Shown piece by piece: positions 1 to 6,566 of a stretch of DNA of 12,028 bases. The notes under the pieces are model-generated. The model was not told the origin of the DNA and made no database searches. It was given only the letters and a program-made list of their open reading frames with translations. Where the stretch lies: contig KL569402.1 of NCBI GenBank assembly GCA_000715685.1, positions 8,893-20,920 of the forward strand. The letters run 5' to 3'. The DNA comes from Streptomyces lilacinus (lineage in GTDB: Bacteria > Actinomycetota > Actinomycetes > Streptomycetales > Streptomycetaceae). Each line of letters starts with the position of its first letter. The first letter of the stretch is position 1. Both the position numbers and the translations under genes were made by a program.

Positions 1-586
1 CCGCGGCGCCCTGCGGATGGACGGCCCACTCGTGCGGGGTGCGCACGGCGACGGCCAGCCCGCCCGCCGCGTACACCTGCTCCTCCACGTCCGCGGCGCC
101 ACGGCCGGCCAGCGCGGCGGCCACGCGGTCGACCAGCGCGGCGTCACCGTCGGGGCCGGGGTCCGGGACGTGGAGGGCGGCGAGGAGACGGGAGCGGTGG
201 TGGGGGTAGTTGGCGTGCGTGCGCACCCAGCCGTCGGCGGTGCGCCAGAAACGGGACAGCGGCGCGAAGGTCTCGGGCGCCCGGCCGTCGAGCCGCACGA
301 GGCGCTCGCTGGCGAACGCCGTCGCCACGGCGCCGTCGTCGACCCGCACGGGCGGCAGGTCACCGGCCCGCACGGCGGGCAGCGAACGCCCGCCGCGCCG
401 CGTGGCGTACAGCTCGGCGGCGGCCAGCGCACAGCAGGCCACGGTCGCCCGGGCCAGCTCCCGCACGGGCAGTCGCGCCGGAAGCACGGACTCCGGTCCG
501 GAGTGCTCGACGACGGCCATGAGGGCGGGATCCCCGCCGAGCAACTCCCATACGTGGTCCGCCGCTTCGGACGATCGCTTGATCAT
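1..586 (-). CDS. CaiB/BaiF-type (class III) CoA transferase-like protein, 3' end outside window
   Basis: An open frame of about 195 codons runs without a stop from ATG at 586 to the window edge, so this is the N-terminal part of a longer protein. It begins MIKRSSEAADHVWELLGG. A central stretch reads RFWRTADGWVRTHANYPHHR, which I recognise from Streptomyces proteins annotated as CoA transferase (CoA_transf_3 family). Members of that family move CoA between an acyl-CoA and a free acid in the cytoplasm; the substrate here cannot be told. The start was chosen because its ATG shares bases with the TGA of the upstream gene (ATGA, 583-586). This suggests translational coupling, and a GGAGG lies directly before the ATG, too close to act as an ordinary ribosome binding site. 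The catalytic Asp region is not securely identified in the visible part. Family call is likely, function is inferred. Confidence 0.72.
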   Translation of the reverse strand, partial: MIKRSSEAADHVWELLGGDPALMAVVEHSGPESVLPARLPVRELARATVACCALAAAELYATRRGGRSLPAVRAGDLPPVRVDDGAVATAFASERLVRLDGRAPETFAPLSRFWRTADGWVRTHANYPHHRSRLLAALHVPDPGPDGDAALVDRVAAALAGRGAADVEEQVYAAGGLAVAVRTPHEWAVHPQGAA

Positions 587-1995
587 CCTCCGAGTGTGGC
601 ACTGAGTGCCATGCGGGGGGAAGGGGGCCTTCGGGCCAGCATCGGCCCCGCCACCAGTGCCTCCCGGATGGTGGCGGGAGCCGCGGCCAGTCCGTTGATC
701 AACTGCTCGTCGTGCAGCAGGACCCGGACGATCTGATGGCTGTAGCGCTCCACGGACTCCCGCCGGAAGCCGAGCAGGGGCCAGCCCCACACGGCGGCGA
801 GACACACGCCGTTCCTGACGACGTACGGGTCGGCCGGGTGCGTGCACTCGACGATCGGCTCGATCGCGGACCGGTTCGTGGCGCAGCCGCCGACGAGGTC
901 GACGACGACCGAACCGGGGCGCAGGACGGTGCCCAGGTCGTCGTCGGTGACGATGTAGCTGGCGCCGCGGAAGGGCGCCGGCTGCTCGACTCCGTTGATG
1001 ACGAGATCACTTGACCGCAGGTGGCGGCGGACGTCGGGCCGCCGGGTGGCCCGCTTGGTGAGGACGGCGACGCGGGCGACGCCGAGCCGGGCGCATTCGT
1101 CGAGGGCGCCGAAGGCCACGTTCCCGTAGCCCATGACGCTCGTTCTGATGTCGGCGGGGGAGCGCAGCAGCGGGTTGCTCCGCAGGGCCAGTTCGATGCC
1201 GAAACGGGCTCCGGCACGGCCGGTCTCGTGCAGGCACTGGATTCTTCTCTTGCCGTACGGGCGCGGCGTGCGGCCGGCCCGGTGCCTGTCCACCAGCCGT
1301 TGACCGAGGCGGGCGGCGCGGTCGTCGAGCTCGTCGAAACCGATGGTGACCACGCCGGGCCCGGCGGCCGGCGGGGCCTGTACGACGTGCAGCGAACGCG
1401 GCCGGCAGCGGGCGGCGTACTGAAGGCCGCCGAACGCGTCGGGTGAGAAGCCGACGAAGGCGACGGAGAGTTCGCCGATCGCCGCATTCGACAGCTCCGC
1501 GAGAAGGTGACGGAATGCCAACTGGCTGCGGAGGAAGGATTCAGTAAGGAACTCGGGGCTTTCTCGGATGAGTTCCATCGCGATGACGTTGACGCCGCGC
1601 TCGTTCGCCACCTCCACCCTTTTCGGTATGGACCGTGCGTGAGCCATGCACAACAGGCTGGAACCGGGATCCATGCGTGCGAGATCGCGGTGATCGGGCC
1701 CTTTGAGCTTGATGACGAGGTCCTTCGCGCGATACAGCGCGTCGCGCGGTTCCAGATGCGCCCCGGCCGCGAGGTAATCCGCGTCGGAATATCCCATCGC
1801 GGCACCCGCGCCGCGCTCCACGCCCACCCGGCAACCGCGCCCGACCAGCGCCTCCACCCCGCCCGGCGTCAGCGCGACCCGGACCTCCGAGCCGTCCGGA
1901 TTCTCGGGCGATCTGTGCTCCGCCGCGAGCCCTATGTGCCGGAACGGCCGGTGCGTCCTCGCCGGGTCGAAGGCCGACTCAAAGCCTGTCGTCAT
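583..1995 (-). CDS. Alanine dehydrogenase / saccharopine dehydrogenase-like NAD(P)-binding protein
   Basis: This 470-residue protein has the two-part layout of the AlaDh/PNT superfamily. The N-terminal domain (about 18-180) contains EVRVALTP (R39), KLKGP (K98) and a His in LCMAHA (H119). These line up with the substrate-binding Arg, Lys and His of alanine dehydrogenase. The Rossmann part carries GYGNVAFGA (289-297) followed by a hydrophobic strand, and the C-terminal part has RPGSVVVDLVGG. The order and spacing also resemble yeast-type saccharopine dehydrogenase, and at 470 residues it is longer than classical alanine dehydrogenase (about 370). The likely reaction is NAD(P)-linked oxidation/reduction at an amino-acid carbon, with the substrate unknown. 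The ATG at 1995 follows AAGGGGG at a 7-base spacing; an upstream extension to 2202 is open but has poor coding character and would cross the divergent gene's start. It is co-transcribed with the CoA transferase-like gene through an ATGA overlap. Confidence 0.75.
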   Translation of the reverse strand: MTTGFESAFDPARTHRPFRHIGLAAEHRSPENPDGSEVRVALTPGGVEALVGRGCRVGVERGAGAAMGYSDADYLAAGAHLEPRDALYRAKDLVIKLKGPDHRDLARMDPGSSLLCMAHARSIPKRVEVANERGVNVIAMELIRESPEFLTESFLRSQLAFRHLLAELSNAAIGELSVAFVGFSPDAFGGLQYAARCRPRSLHVVQAPPAAGPGVVTIGFDELDDRAARLGQRLVDRHRAGRTPRPYGKRRIQCLHETGRAGARFGIELALRSNPLLRSPADIRTSVMGYGNVAFGALDECARLGVARVAVLTKRATRRPDVRRHLRSSDLVINGVEQPAPFRGASYIVTDDDLGTVLRPGSVVVDLVGGCATNRSAIEPIVECTHPADPYVVRNGVCLAAVWGWPLLGFRRESVERYSHQIVRVLLHDEQLINGLAAAPATIREALVAGPMLARRPPSPRMALSATLGG

Positions 1996-2180
1996 ATCGA
2001 GCCCCCTTCCGTGCGGCACCGCGGAGGACCGAGGGCAGCCGGAAATTACACGCGGCCGACAATTGCATGATGGCAGGCGTCGTGGCTTTCCGCGCACCGG
2101 AGTAGCATCGTGGGGAGCGCCGCGCGCCGGCGTCCGCTTCAACGTCCGCGTCAGGTCCGTCGTACGAGCGGGAGGCGCCC
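1996..2180. promoter_or_regulatory. Divergent intergenic region with presumed promoters
   Basis: This 185-base gap separates two divergently transcribed genes and must hold both promoters. It includes a locally AT-richer core around 2041-2070 (GGAAATTACA, and the palindrome CAATTG). On plus, TAGCAT at 2103-2108 fits an actinobacterial TANNNT -10 box, but I see no good -35 at normal distance. The GGAGG at 2171-2175 is the ribosome binding site for the HAD gene. No clear operator palindrome is seen. Confidence 0.3.
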
Positions 2181-2978
2181 GTGAGTTGTCCGGTCCGCGC
2201 ATTGCTCATCGACATCAACGGAACGGTCTTCGATCACGGCATCGCCGTCGACGGAGCGCCCGGAGCCGTCCATCTCCTGCGTGACCGCGGATTCACCCTG
2301 CGTTTCCTCACGAACACCGAATCCAAGACGGTCGAGAAGACCCTGGAAGACCTCAGGGGCTGCGGTCTGGACATCGATCCGGGCGAACTCTTCACCCCGG
2401 TGGTCGCCGCCCGGACATTGCTCGCGGATCATCCGGGCGCCCGCGTCCTCGCCCTGATGTCCGACGAACTGCGCGCCACTCTCGGTGCGCTGCGTTCCAC
2501 CGACGACCACTGCACGCACGTGGTCGTCGGTGACTGTCAGGAAGTGCTCGACTACCCCCTCCTGAACGACGCCTTCCGCGCGGTCCGCGCCGGAGCCGAG
2601 CTCATCGCGCTGCAGCGCGGAGCGCTCTACCGCACGCCCGACGGCGAGGAATTCATCGACACGGGCGCGATCGTCGCCGCCCTCGAGTACGGCACCGGCC
2701 GCTCCGCACGCCTGCTGGGCAAGCCCTCCGGCGAGTACTTCGGCCTCGCCGCCCGCTCCACGGGCTGCCCACCGGACCGTACGGCCGTGATCGGCAACGA
2801 CGGGACCACCGACGCCGCCGGGGGCCGGGCCATCGGCGCCACCACGATCCAGGTCCGCACCGGCAAGTACGAGGCCCGGGCCGCCGAGGGCGCCGGCGGC
2901 GTCGCCGCGCACACCGTCGACTCCATCGCCGACGTCCCGGCGCTGCTGGAGACCCTGGCCGCCCGAACACCGGACTGA
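2181..2978 (+). CDS. HAD-family hydrolase, NagD/LHPP/HDHD2-like (subfamily IIA)
   Basis: This 265-residue cytoplasmic protein has the four HAD motifs in order. Motif I is LLIDINGTV (nucleophile D11), motif II is FLTNT (T44), motif III is LLGKPSGEYF (K181), and motif IV is VIGNDGTTDAAGG (D207, D211). The region between T44 and K181 has the length of a type IIA cap, as in NagD, LHPP and HDHD2. Family members dephosphorylate small phosphorylated metabolites or phospho-amino acids. Oddities: the acid/base position of DxD is Asn (N13), and motif IV has GND rather than the usual GDD, so phosphatase activity is not assured. It starts with GTG, preceded by GGAGG at a 5-base spacing, and is divergent from the AlaDH-like gene. 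The physiological substrate cannot be deduced. Confidence 0.85.
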   Translation: MSCPVRALLIDINGTVFDHGIAVDGAPGAVHLLRDRGFTLRFLTNTESKTVEKTLEDLRGCGLDIDPGELFTPVVAARTLLADHPGARVLALMSDELRATLGALRSTDDHCTHVVVGDCQEVLDYPLLNDAFRAVRAGAELIALQRGALYRTPDGEEFIDTGAIVAALEYGTGRSARLLGKPSGEYFGLAARSTGCPPDRTAVIGNDGTTDAAGGRAIGATTIQVRTGKYEARAAEGAGGVAAHTVDSIADVPALLETLAARTPD

Positions 2979-3081
2979 TCCCGTTCGGGTGACATCCGCA
3001 GGCCGCCCGGCGCGGCGACGGTGGAGGTCTACGCTGTGGGGGACAAGCAGCGATCATGTGGCGCGAGGCTGGTCATTTCCC

Positions 3082-3345
3082 GTGAGCGAACGCACAGACC
3101 CACCCTCCGTACCGGAGCCGCCCCAGGGCCGGACGTGCCAGTGGTGCCACGGCTCCGGATACGTCACGCGCGCCCTGGCGTACTGCCTCGGCGTCGACCC
3201 GTTCGTCGGGCCCGCCGAGACCGTGCACCGCGCCGGTCAGTGCGCGCACTGCCGGGGGTCCGGCACGTACGACTCCGACCTCGACCCCACCCTCGACCGC
3301 CTCGACCGCCCGCACCCCCGGAAGCCACCCGAGGAGTCCGGCTGA
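3082..3345 (+). CDS. Small twin CxxCxGSG zinc-knuckle protein (DnaJ cysteine-rich-like)
   Basis: This small protein of 87 residues (with the GTG start at 3082) contains two matching motifs, CQWCHGSG and CAHCRGSG, about 30 residues apart. Both are CxxCxGxG repeats like those of the DnaJ zinc-binding domain, so the four cysteines probably bind one zinc ion. It has no J domain, no signal peptide and no membrane segment. The C-terminus is rich in Asp, Arg and Pro. Similar short proteins are annotated as hypothetical in Streptomyces; I do not know a function. The start is uncertain: a GAGG lies 13 bases upstream of 3082, and a GTG at 3058 in the same frame is an alternative. It follows the HAD gene by about 100 bases on the same strand and may be co-transcribed. 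Confidence 0.72.
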   Translation: MSERTDPPSVPEPPQGRTCQWCHGSGYVTRALAYCLGVDPFVGPAETVHRAGQCAHCRGSGTYDSDLDPTLDRLDRPHPRKPPEESG

Positions 3346-3347
3346 CC

Positions 3348-3380
3348 GGTCCGACGGCGGTCCGACGGCGGTCCGACGGC
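3348..3380 (+). repeat. Tandem 11-bp repeat, three exact copies
   Basis: GGTCCGACGGC is repeated three times without interruption, beginning three bases after the stop codon of the zinc-knuckle gene. It is followed by the palindrome CGGATCCG. This could be replication slippage in GC-rich spacer DNA or a weak transcription-end structure. No function is claimed. Confidence 0.85.
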
Positions 3381-3412
3381 CGGATCCGCGCCCGGACGAT
3401 CTCTGGACGAAT

Positions 3413-3495
3413 CACGGCGCAAAGCCATGATCCCCGCACCTTTTCCTGCCCTCGAGCACAAACTGCGGGACAAAAACTATTGATTTTGCGCCGTG
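3413..3495. repeat. Perfect 11-bp inverted repeat in the permease leader
   Basis: CACGGCGCAAA (3413-3423) and its exact reverse complement TTTGCGCCGTG (3485-3495) flank 61 bases that are unusually A/T-rich for this genome, including CAAAAACTATTGATTTT. The right arm runs into a tandem GTGCCAT repeat (3493-3506). The arms could be paired operator half-sites upstream of the permease or the base of a folded leader. Which of these applies is not visible from sequence alone. Confidence 0.6.
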
Positions 3496-3535
3496 CCATG
3501 TGCCATTCACTATGTGGACTCGCACATACATGTGC
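3486..3535 (+). promoter_or_regulatory. Candidate permease promoter and small palindrome
   Basis: TTGCGC (3486-3491) followed after 16 bases by CACTAT (3508-3513) is a weak but possible sigma-70-like pair upstream of the permease start. Just downstream, GCACAT-AC-ATGTGC (3522-3535) is a perfect 6+6 palindrome with a 2-base centre, a typical shape for a dimeric repressor site. The right arm of the larger inverted repeat overlaps the -35. All of this is inference from motif shape. Confidence 0.35.
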
Positions 3536-3592
3536 TGTCTGCTGTCGCACGAGACCGGCGACCTGCCCGCAGGACGAGAGGCGCACCACCCC

Positions 3593-5037
3593 ATGCACGA
3601 CACCGACGGCCGCACCGGCCGCCGCTTCGGACTACCCACCGCGACTGCCCTGGTCATGGGCAACATCATCGGTGGTGGCATCTTCCTGCTGCCGGCCTCG
3701 GTCGCCCCCTTCGGCACCGTCAGCCTGCTGGCCTTCGGCGTGCTGACGATCGGCGCGATCGCCCTCGCGCTGGTCTTCGGGCGCCTCGCGGAGCGGTTCC
3801 CGCACACGGGCGGACCGTATGTCTATGCCCGGGAGGCCTTCGGCGACTTCGCCGGCTTCCTGTCGGCCTGGTCGTACTGGACCATGACCTGGGTCAGCAA
3901 CGCCGCCCTCGCCGTCGCCGGTGTCGGTTACTTCCACGTGCTGACCGGCAGCGCCGCCTCGAAGGGCTCCGACCTGGTCGTGGCCCTGCTCATGCTGTGG
4001 CTCCCGGCGCTGGCGAACCTCGCCGGCACCCGCTGGGTGGGCGCGGTGCAGATGATCTCCACGGTGCTGAAGTTCGTCCCGCTGTTCTTCGTCGCGGTCG
4101 TCGGGATCTTCTTCTTCGACCCCTCCAACCTCGGTTCCTTCACCGAGGGCGGCGGCAGTTGGACCGGCGGTCTGTCCGCGTCCGCCGCGATCCTGCTCTA
4201 CAGCTACGTGGGCGTGGAGTCGGCGGCGATGAGCGCCGGCGAGGTCCGCGACCCCGAGCGCAACGTGGGCCGGGCGAGCGTGCTGGGCACCATCGGTGCC
4301 GCCGTGGTCTACCTGCTGGGCACCCTGGCCGTCTTCGGCACCGTCGCCCACGACAAGCTGGTCAAGTCCACCGCTCCCTTCTCGGACGCGGTCGACGCGA
4401 TGTTCGGCGGCGAGTGGGGCGGCACGCTGATCGCCCTCGCGGCCGTCGTCTCCATCGTGGGCGCGCTCAACGGCTGGACGCTGATGAGCGCCCAGGCCCC
4501 GTACGCGGCGGCCAAGGACGGGCTGTTCCCGGCGGCCTTCGGCAAGAAGCGGCGCGGCGTGCCCACGGCCGGCGTGCTCGCCGCCGCGGTGCTCGCCACG
4601 CTCCTGACGGTGATCAACTACACGACGGGCGCGGGCGGGGTCTTCGAGATCCTGGTCCTGATCACGACGTTCTCGGCGACGGTCCCCTACCTGCTGGCCA
4701 CCGCCGCGCAGGTGTACTTCCTGCTCACCGGCGAGCGGGACAAGGTCCACGCGGGCCGGATGACGCGCGACATGATCCTCGCGCTCGGCGGCTTCGGCTT
4801 CTCCTTCTGGCTGGTGGCGGGCGCCGGGTACGCGGCGGTCTACCAGGGCGCGCTGTTCCTCTTCGCCGGCATCATCGTCTACGTGTGGATGCTGTCTCTT
4901 ATACACATAGATGTGTATAAGAGACAGTCTACGTGTGGATGGCGGCCCGCCGCCCGGCGGGCGAGCGGTCCGGCGCCGCGGAGGCGGAGGCGACGGAGGC
5001 CCCTGAGGCGGAGCCGGCGTCCCCGGTGCACGCCTGA
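3593..5037 (+). CDS. APC-family amino-acid permease/antiporter (AdiC-like), interrupted by sequencing-adapter artefact
   Basis: This is an integral membrane transporter with about twelve predicted hydrophobic segments. TM1 has GNIIGGGIF (23-31), the APC substrate-binding loop. The overall pattern follows AdiC/PotE-type basic amino-acid or agmatine antiporters: Y95 and N103, then YSYVGVESA (203-211) and NGWTLMSAQ (293-301). The AdiC gating Trp202 position is Tyr203 here, while the Trp293 equivalent (W295) is kept; the transported solute is unproven. ATG at 3593 is preceded by GAGAGG (3576-3581, 11-base spacing). At 4892 the frame meets a 36-bp adapter junction plus a 14-bp duplication. As read, the frame shifts and ends at 5080 with a false tail (LSLIHIDVYKRQ and more). 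Removing 50 bases gives 464 residues ending ...EPASPVHA at the TGA at 5035-5037. I infer that the genomic gene is intact. Confidence 0.85.
4892..4927. other. Nextera/Tn5 mosaic-end adapter junction (assembly artefact)
   Basis: The 36 bases are two copies of the hyperactive Tn5 mosaic end facing each other. The right half is the complete 19-mer AGATGTGTATAAGAGACAG, and the left half is CTGTCTCTTATACACAT, short of its last two bases. This mosaic end is an engineered hybrid of the natural outer and inner ends of Tn5 and is used as library adapter. TCTACGTGTGGATG occurs on both sides (4878-4891 and 4928-4941). The natural Tn5 duplication is 9 bp, so a 14-bp repeat fits a read overlap at a contig join better than an insertion. 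Confidence 0.95.
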
Positions 5038-5040
5038 CCG

Positions 5041-5064
5041 GTTGATCCAGTTGATCCAGTTGAC
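5041..5064 (+). repeat. Short 9-bp tandem repeat after the permease
   Basis: GTTGATCCA occurs twice in tandem and is followed by a partial third copy, GTTGACCC, between the permease stop codon and the terminator hairpin. This is probably slippage in spacer DNA; no function is seen. Confidence 0.7.
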
Positions 5065-5109
5065 CCGGTGGGCCGGCTGACCGAGGTGACCGGTCGGCCG
5101 GCCCACCGG
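5065..5109. terminator. Bidirectional terminator hairpin between convergent genes
   Basis: A 19-bp stem (5065-5083 with 5091-5109, one G-T pair at 5078/5096) encloses a 7-base loop. The outer arm is CCGGTGGGCCGGC pairing with GCCGGCCCACCGG. It lies between the stop codons of the permease and the SDR and can serve both strands. No long T-tract follows, which is common for Streptomyces terminators. The adapter-shifted frame of the permease ends inside this stem, further support that the shifted frame is not real. Confidence 0.8.
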
Positions 5110-5111
5110 TT

Positions 5112-5873
5112 TCAGGCGGTGACGCCGCCGTCCAGGACGAGTTCGGTGCCGACCGTGTAACCGGCCTCCTCGGAGGCCAGGTGGAGCACGGCGGCGGCGA
5201 CCTCCTCCGGCCGGCCCGCGCGGCCGACCGGCACCTCCCGTCCCATGCGCTCGGCCTTCTCCGCCGCCGACTCGCCGGGCCGGGTGGACATCGGCGTCTC
5301 GACGGGCCCGGGGCTGACGGCGTTGATCCGCACGCCGTCGCCGATGTGGTCCAGCGCCGCGCCCCGGGTCAGGGCGGAGACGGCGGCCTTGCTGGTGGCG
5401 TACGCGGCCAGGCGCGGCATGCGCATGTGGGCACCGAGGTTGGACGAGATGTTCACGATGGCGCCGCCGCCGTGGGCCCGCATGTGCTCGATCTCGTACT
5501 TCATCGACAGCCAGACGCCGGTGAGGTTGGTGGCCATGGTGGCGTGCCAGTCGGCCTCGGGGATGTCCGCCGTCTTGGCCGGCGGCGCGAGCATGCCGAC
5601 GTTGTTCACGGCGACGTCGAGGCCTCCGTAATGGGCCACCGTGCGGTCGACCAGGGCCCGGACGTCCTCGGAGCGGGTGACGTCCGCGGTGAACGCGGTG
5701 GCCTCGCCGCCCTCCGCCGCGACGGCGGAGACGGTCTCGGCCAGGGGCTCGGCCCGGCGGCCCGCGACCACGACGCGGGCGCCCTCCCGGGCGAAGGCGA
5801 GCGCGATGGCTCGGCCGATGCCGGTGCCGCCGCCGGTGACGAGGACGGTCTTGCCGGTGAAGCGTGCGGTCAT
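5112..5873 (-). CDS. Short-chain dehydrogenase/reductase (classical SDR)
   Basis: This 253-residue cytoplasmic oxidoreductase is of normal classical-SDR length. The NAD(P)-binding TGGGTGIG is at 13-20, NNVG at 90-93, the active-site Asn in MATNLTG (N115), NISS with Ser near 144, and YATSK with Y158 and K162. It also has NAVSPGPVETPM after the active site and ends VLDGGVTA, as in the 3-oxoacyl-ACP reductase-like group. GRRAE after the second beta strand (Arg39, Arg40) suggests a preference for NADPH. The substrate is unknown. ATG at 5873 has AGGAG at about 8 bases. It lies 104 bases downstream of the tetR gene on the same strand and has an operator-like site 25 bases before its start that matches the one before tetR, so the two are probably co-regulated. 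Confidence 0.92.
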   Translation of the reverse strand: MTARFTGKTVLVTGGGTGIGRAIALAFAREGARVVVAGRRAEPLAETVSAVAAEGGEATAFTADVTRSEDVRALVDRTVAHYGGLDVAVNNVGMLAPPAKTADIPEADWHATMATNLTGVWLSMKYEIEHMRAHGGGAIVNISSNLGAHMRMPRLAAYATSKAAVSALTRGAALDHIGDGVRINAVSPGPVETPMSTRPGESAAEKAERMGREVPVGRAGRPEEVAAAVLHLASEEAGYTVGTELVLDGGVTA

Positions 5874-5897
5874 GTCGACGACTCCTGAAGTATTTGG

Positions 5898-5909
5898 GAA
5901 CGATCAGTC
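5898..5909 (-). promoter_or_regulatory. Putative TetR operator upstream of the SDR gene
   Basis: GAACGATCAGTC (plus strand) matches GAACGACCGGTC at 6583-6594 at 10 of 12 positions. It sits 25 bases from the SDR start codon, nearly the same distance as its partner from the tetR start. Matching continues imperfectly outside the 12-mer. I infer binding by the adjacent TetR-family protein. Confidence 0.55.
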
Positions 5910-5977
5910 TTGAATGCGGGCGTGCGGGAGCGCCCGCGCACAACGGGTGGGCCATCGGGTCCGACGGAGCTGGCAGC

Positions 5978-6559
5978 TCAGCCCAGCAGGCTCAGCGCCT
6001 GGTCGGCGGCGTCGCGCAGGCGGCCCGGCTCCGGGCTCACCTTGCCCGTCACCCGCAGGCCCTGCAGGAACACCAGCAGCATCCGGCCGAGCGCGACCGG
6101 GTCGCGGTCCGGGGGCAGTTCGCCCTGGGCGCGGGCCCGCATCAGCGCCGAGGTGAGGTTCGCCTCGAGGCCGTGCCAGCTCTCCTCGACGAGTCGGGCG
6201 GAGGGCGGGTCGTGCGGGCCGAGCTCGACGGCGGTGTTGGTCACGAAGCAGCCGCGGCGCAGGTCGTCGCGGGACGCCTCGCCCGCGAAGCGGTGGACCA
6301 GGGCCCGTACGGCCGGCAGGACCGGGCCGGGCTGGGCCAGCTCCTCCGCGACGCGCGGGCCGTGCTGCTCTCCGTAGCGCCGCAGCGCCTTGAGGTAGAG
6401 CTCGTGCTTGCCGCCGAACGTGGCGTACAGACTCGCCCGGGCGATGCCGAGGTGCTCCACGAGGTCCGCCATCGACGTCGCCTCGTAGCCGCGCGTCCAG
6501 AACAGCTCGAGGGCCGACTGCAGCGCGGCGTCCGGATCGAATTCCTTGGTCCTGGCCAC
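5978..6559 (-). CDS. TetR/AcrR-family transcriptional regulator
   Basis: This 193-residue regulator has an N-terminal TetR helix-turn-helix (about 13-60), with SMADLVEHLGIARASLYATF (29-48) as the recognition core, and a C-terminal ligand-binding domain. The stretch RRGCFVTNTAVEL places a Cys (C104) where NemR-type regulators carry their electrophile-sensing Cys, suggesting, by analogy only, response to a reactive compound. The start codon is GTG at 6559, and there is no convincing ribosome binding site. The predicted -10 (6567-6572) lies so close that the transcript may be leaderless. It is tandem with the SDR gene downstream and divergent from the collagenase gene. The same 12-bp site before itself and the SDR gene points to autoregulation and control of the SDR. 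Confidence 0.92.
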   Translation of the reverse strand: MARTKEFDPDAALQSALELFWTRGYEATSMADLVEHLGIARASLYATFGGKHELYLKALRRYGEQHGPRVAEELAQPGPVLPAVRALVHRFAGEASRDDLRRGCFVTNTAVELGPHDPPSARLVEESWHGLEANLTSALMRARAQGELPPDRDPVALGRMLLVFLQGLRVTGKVSPEPGRLRDAADQALSLLG

Positions 6560-6566
6560 GACGACG

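Noticed and set aside
17..736. Plus-strand frame of 239 codons at the window start
   Set aside because: It is antisense to the CoA transferase-like gene and crosses the ends of two minus-strand genes. Its translation has no recognisable domain.
699..1805. Second minus-strand frame of 368 codons inside the AlaDH-like gene
   Set aside because: It is Ser/Arg/Pro-rich shifted translation; the main frame has conserved dehydrogenase motifs.
2995..3060. Promoter for the zinc-knuckle gene (TACGCT at 3030-3035)
   Set aside because: No -35 at a normal distance is visible; the hexamer alone is too common to support a feature.
3348..3380. CRISPR-like array
   Set aside because: The 11-bp units are directly adjacent with no spacers and no cas genes nearby.
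3632..4906. Long minus-strand frame opposite the permease
   Set aside because: Its translation is low-complexity (Arg/Glu/Gly/Asp/His) and begins with adapter-derived MYKRQ. The plus frame is a clear membrane transporter.
4892..4927. A natural palindromic mobile element (MITE or Tn5/IS50 end) with target-site duplication
   Set aside because: The sequence is the man-made mosaic of Tn5 outer and inner ends used as library adapter. It is present without any transposase or cargo, in three differently truncated forms. The flanking repeat is 14 bp, not the 9 bp of Tn5.
4879..5955. Long minus-strand frame overlapping the SDR gene and extending into the permease
   Set aside because: It is a shadow frame of the SDR with Arg/Pro/Gly-rich translation, ending in adapter-derived residues (LLYTSMCIRDS). 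The SDR frame has all family motifs.
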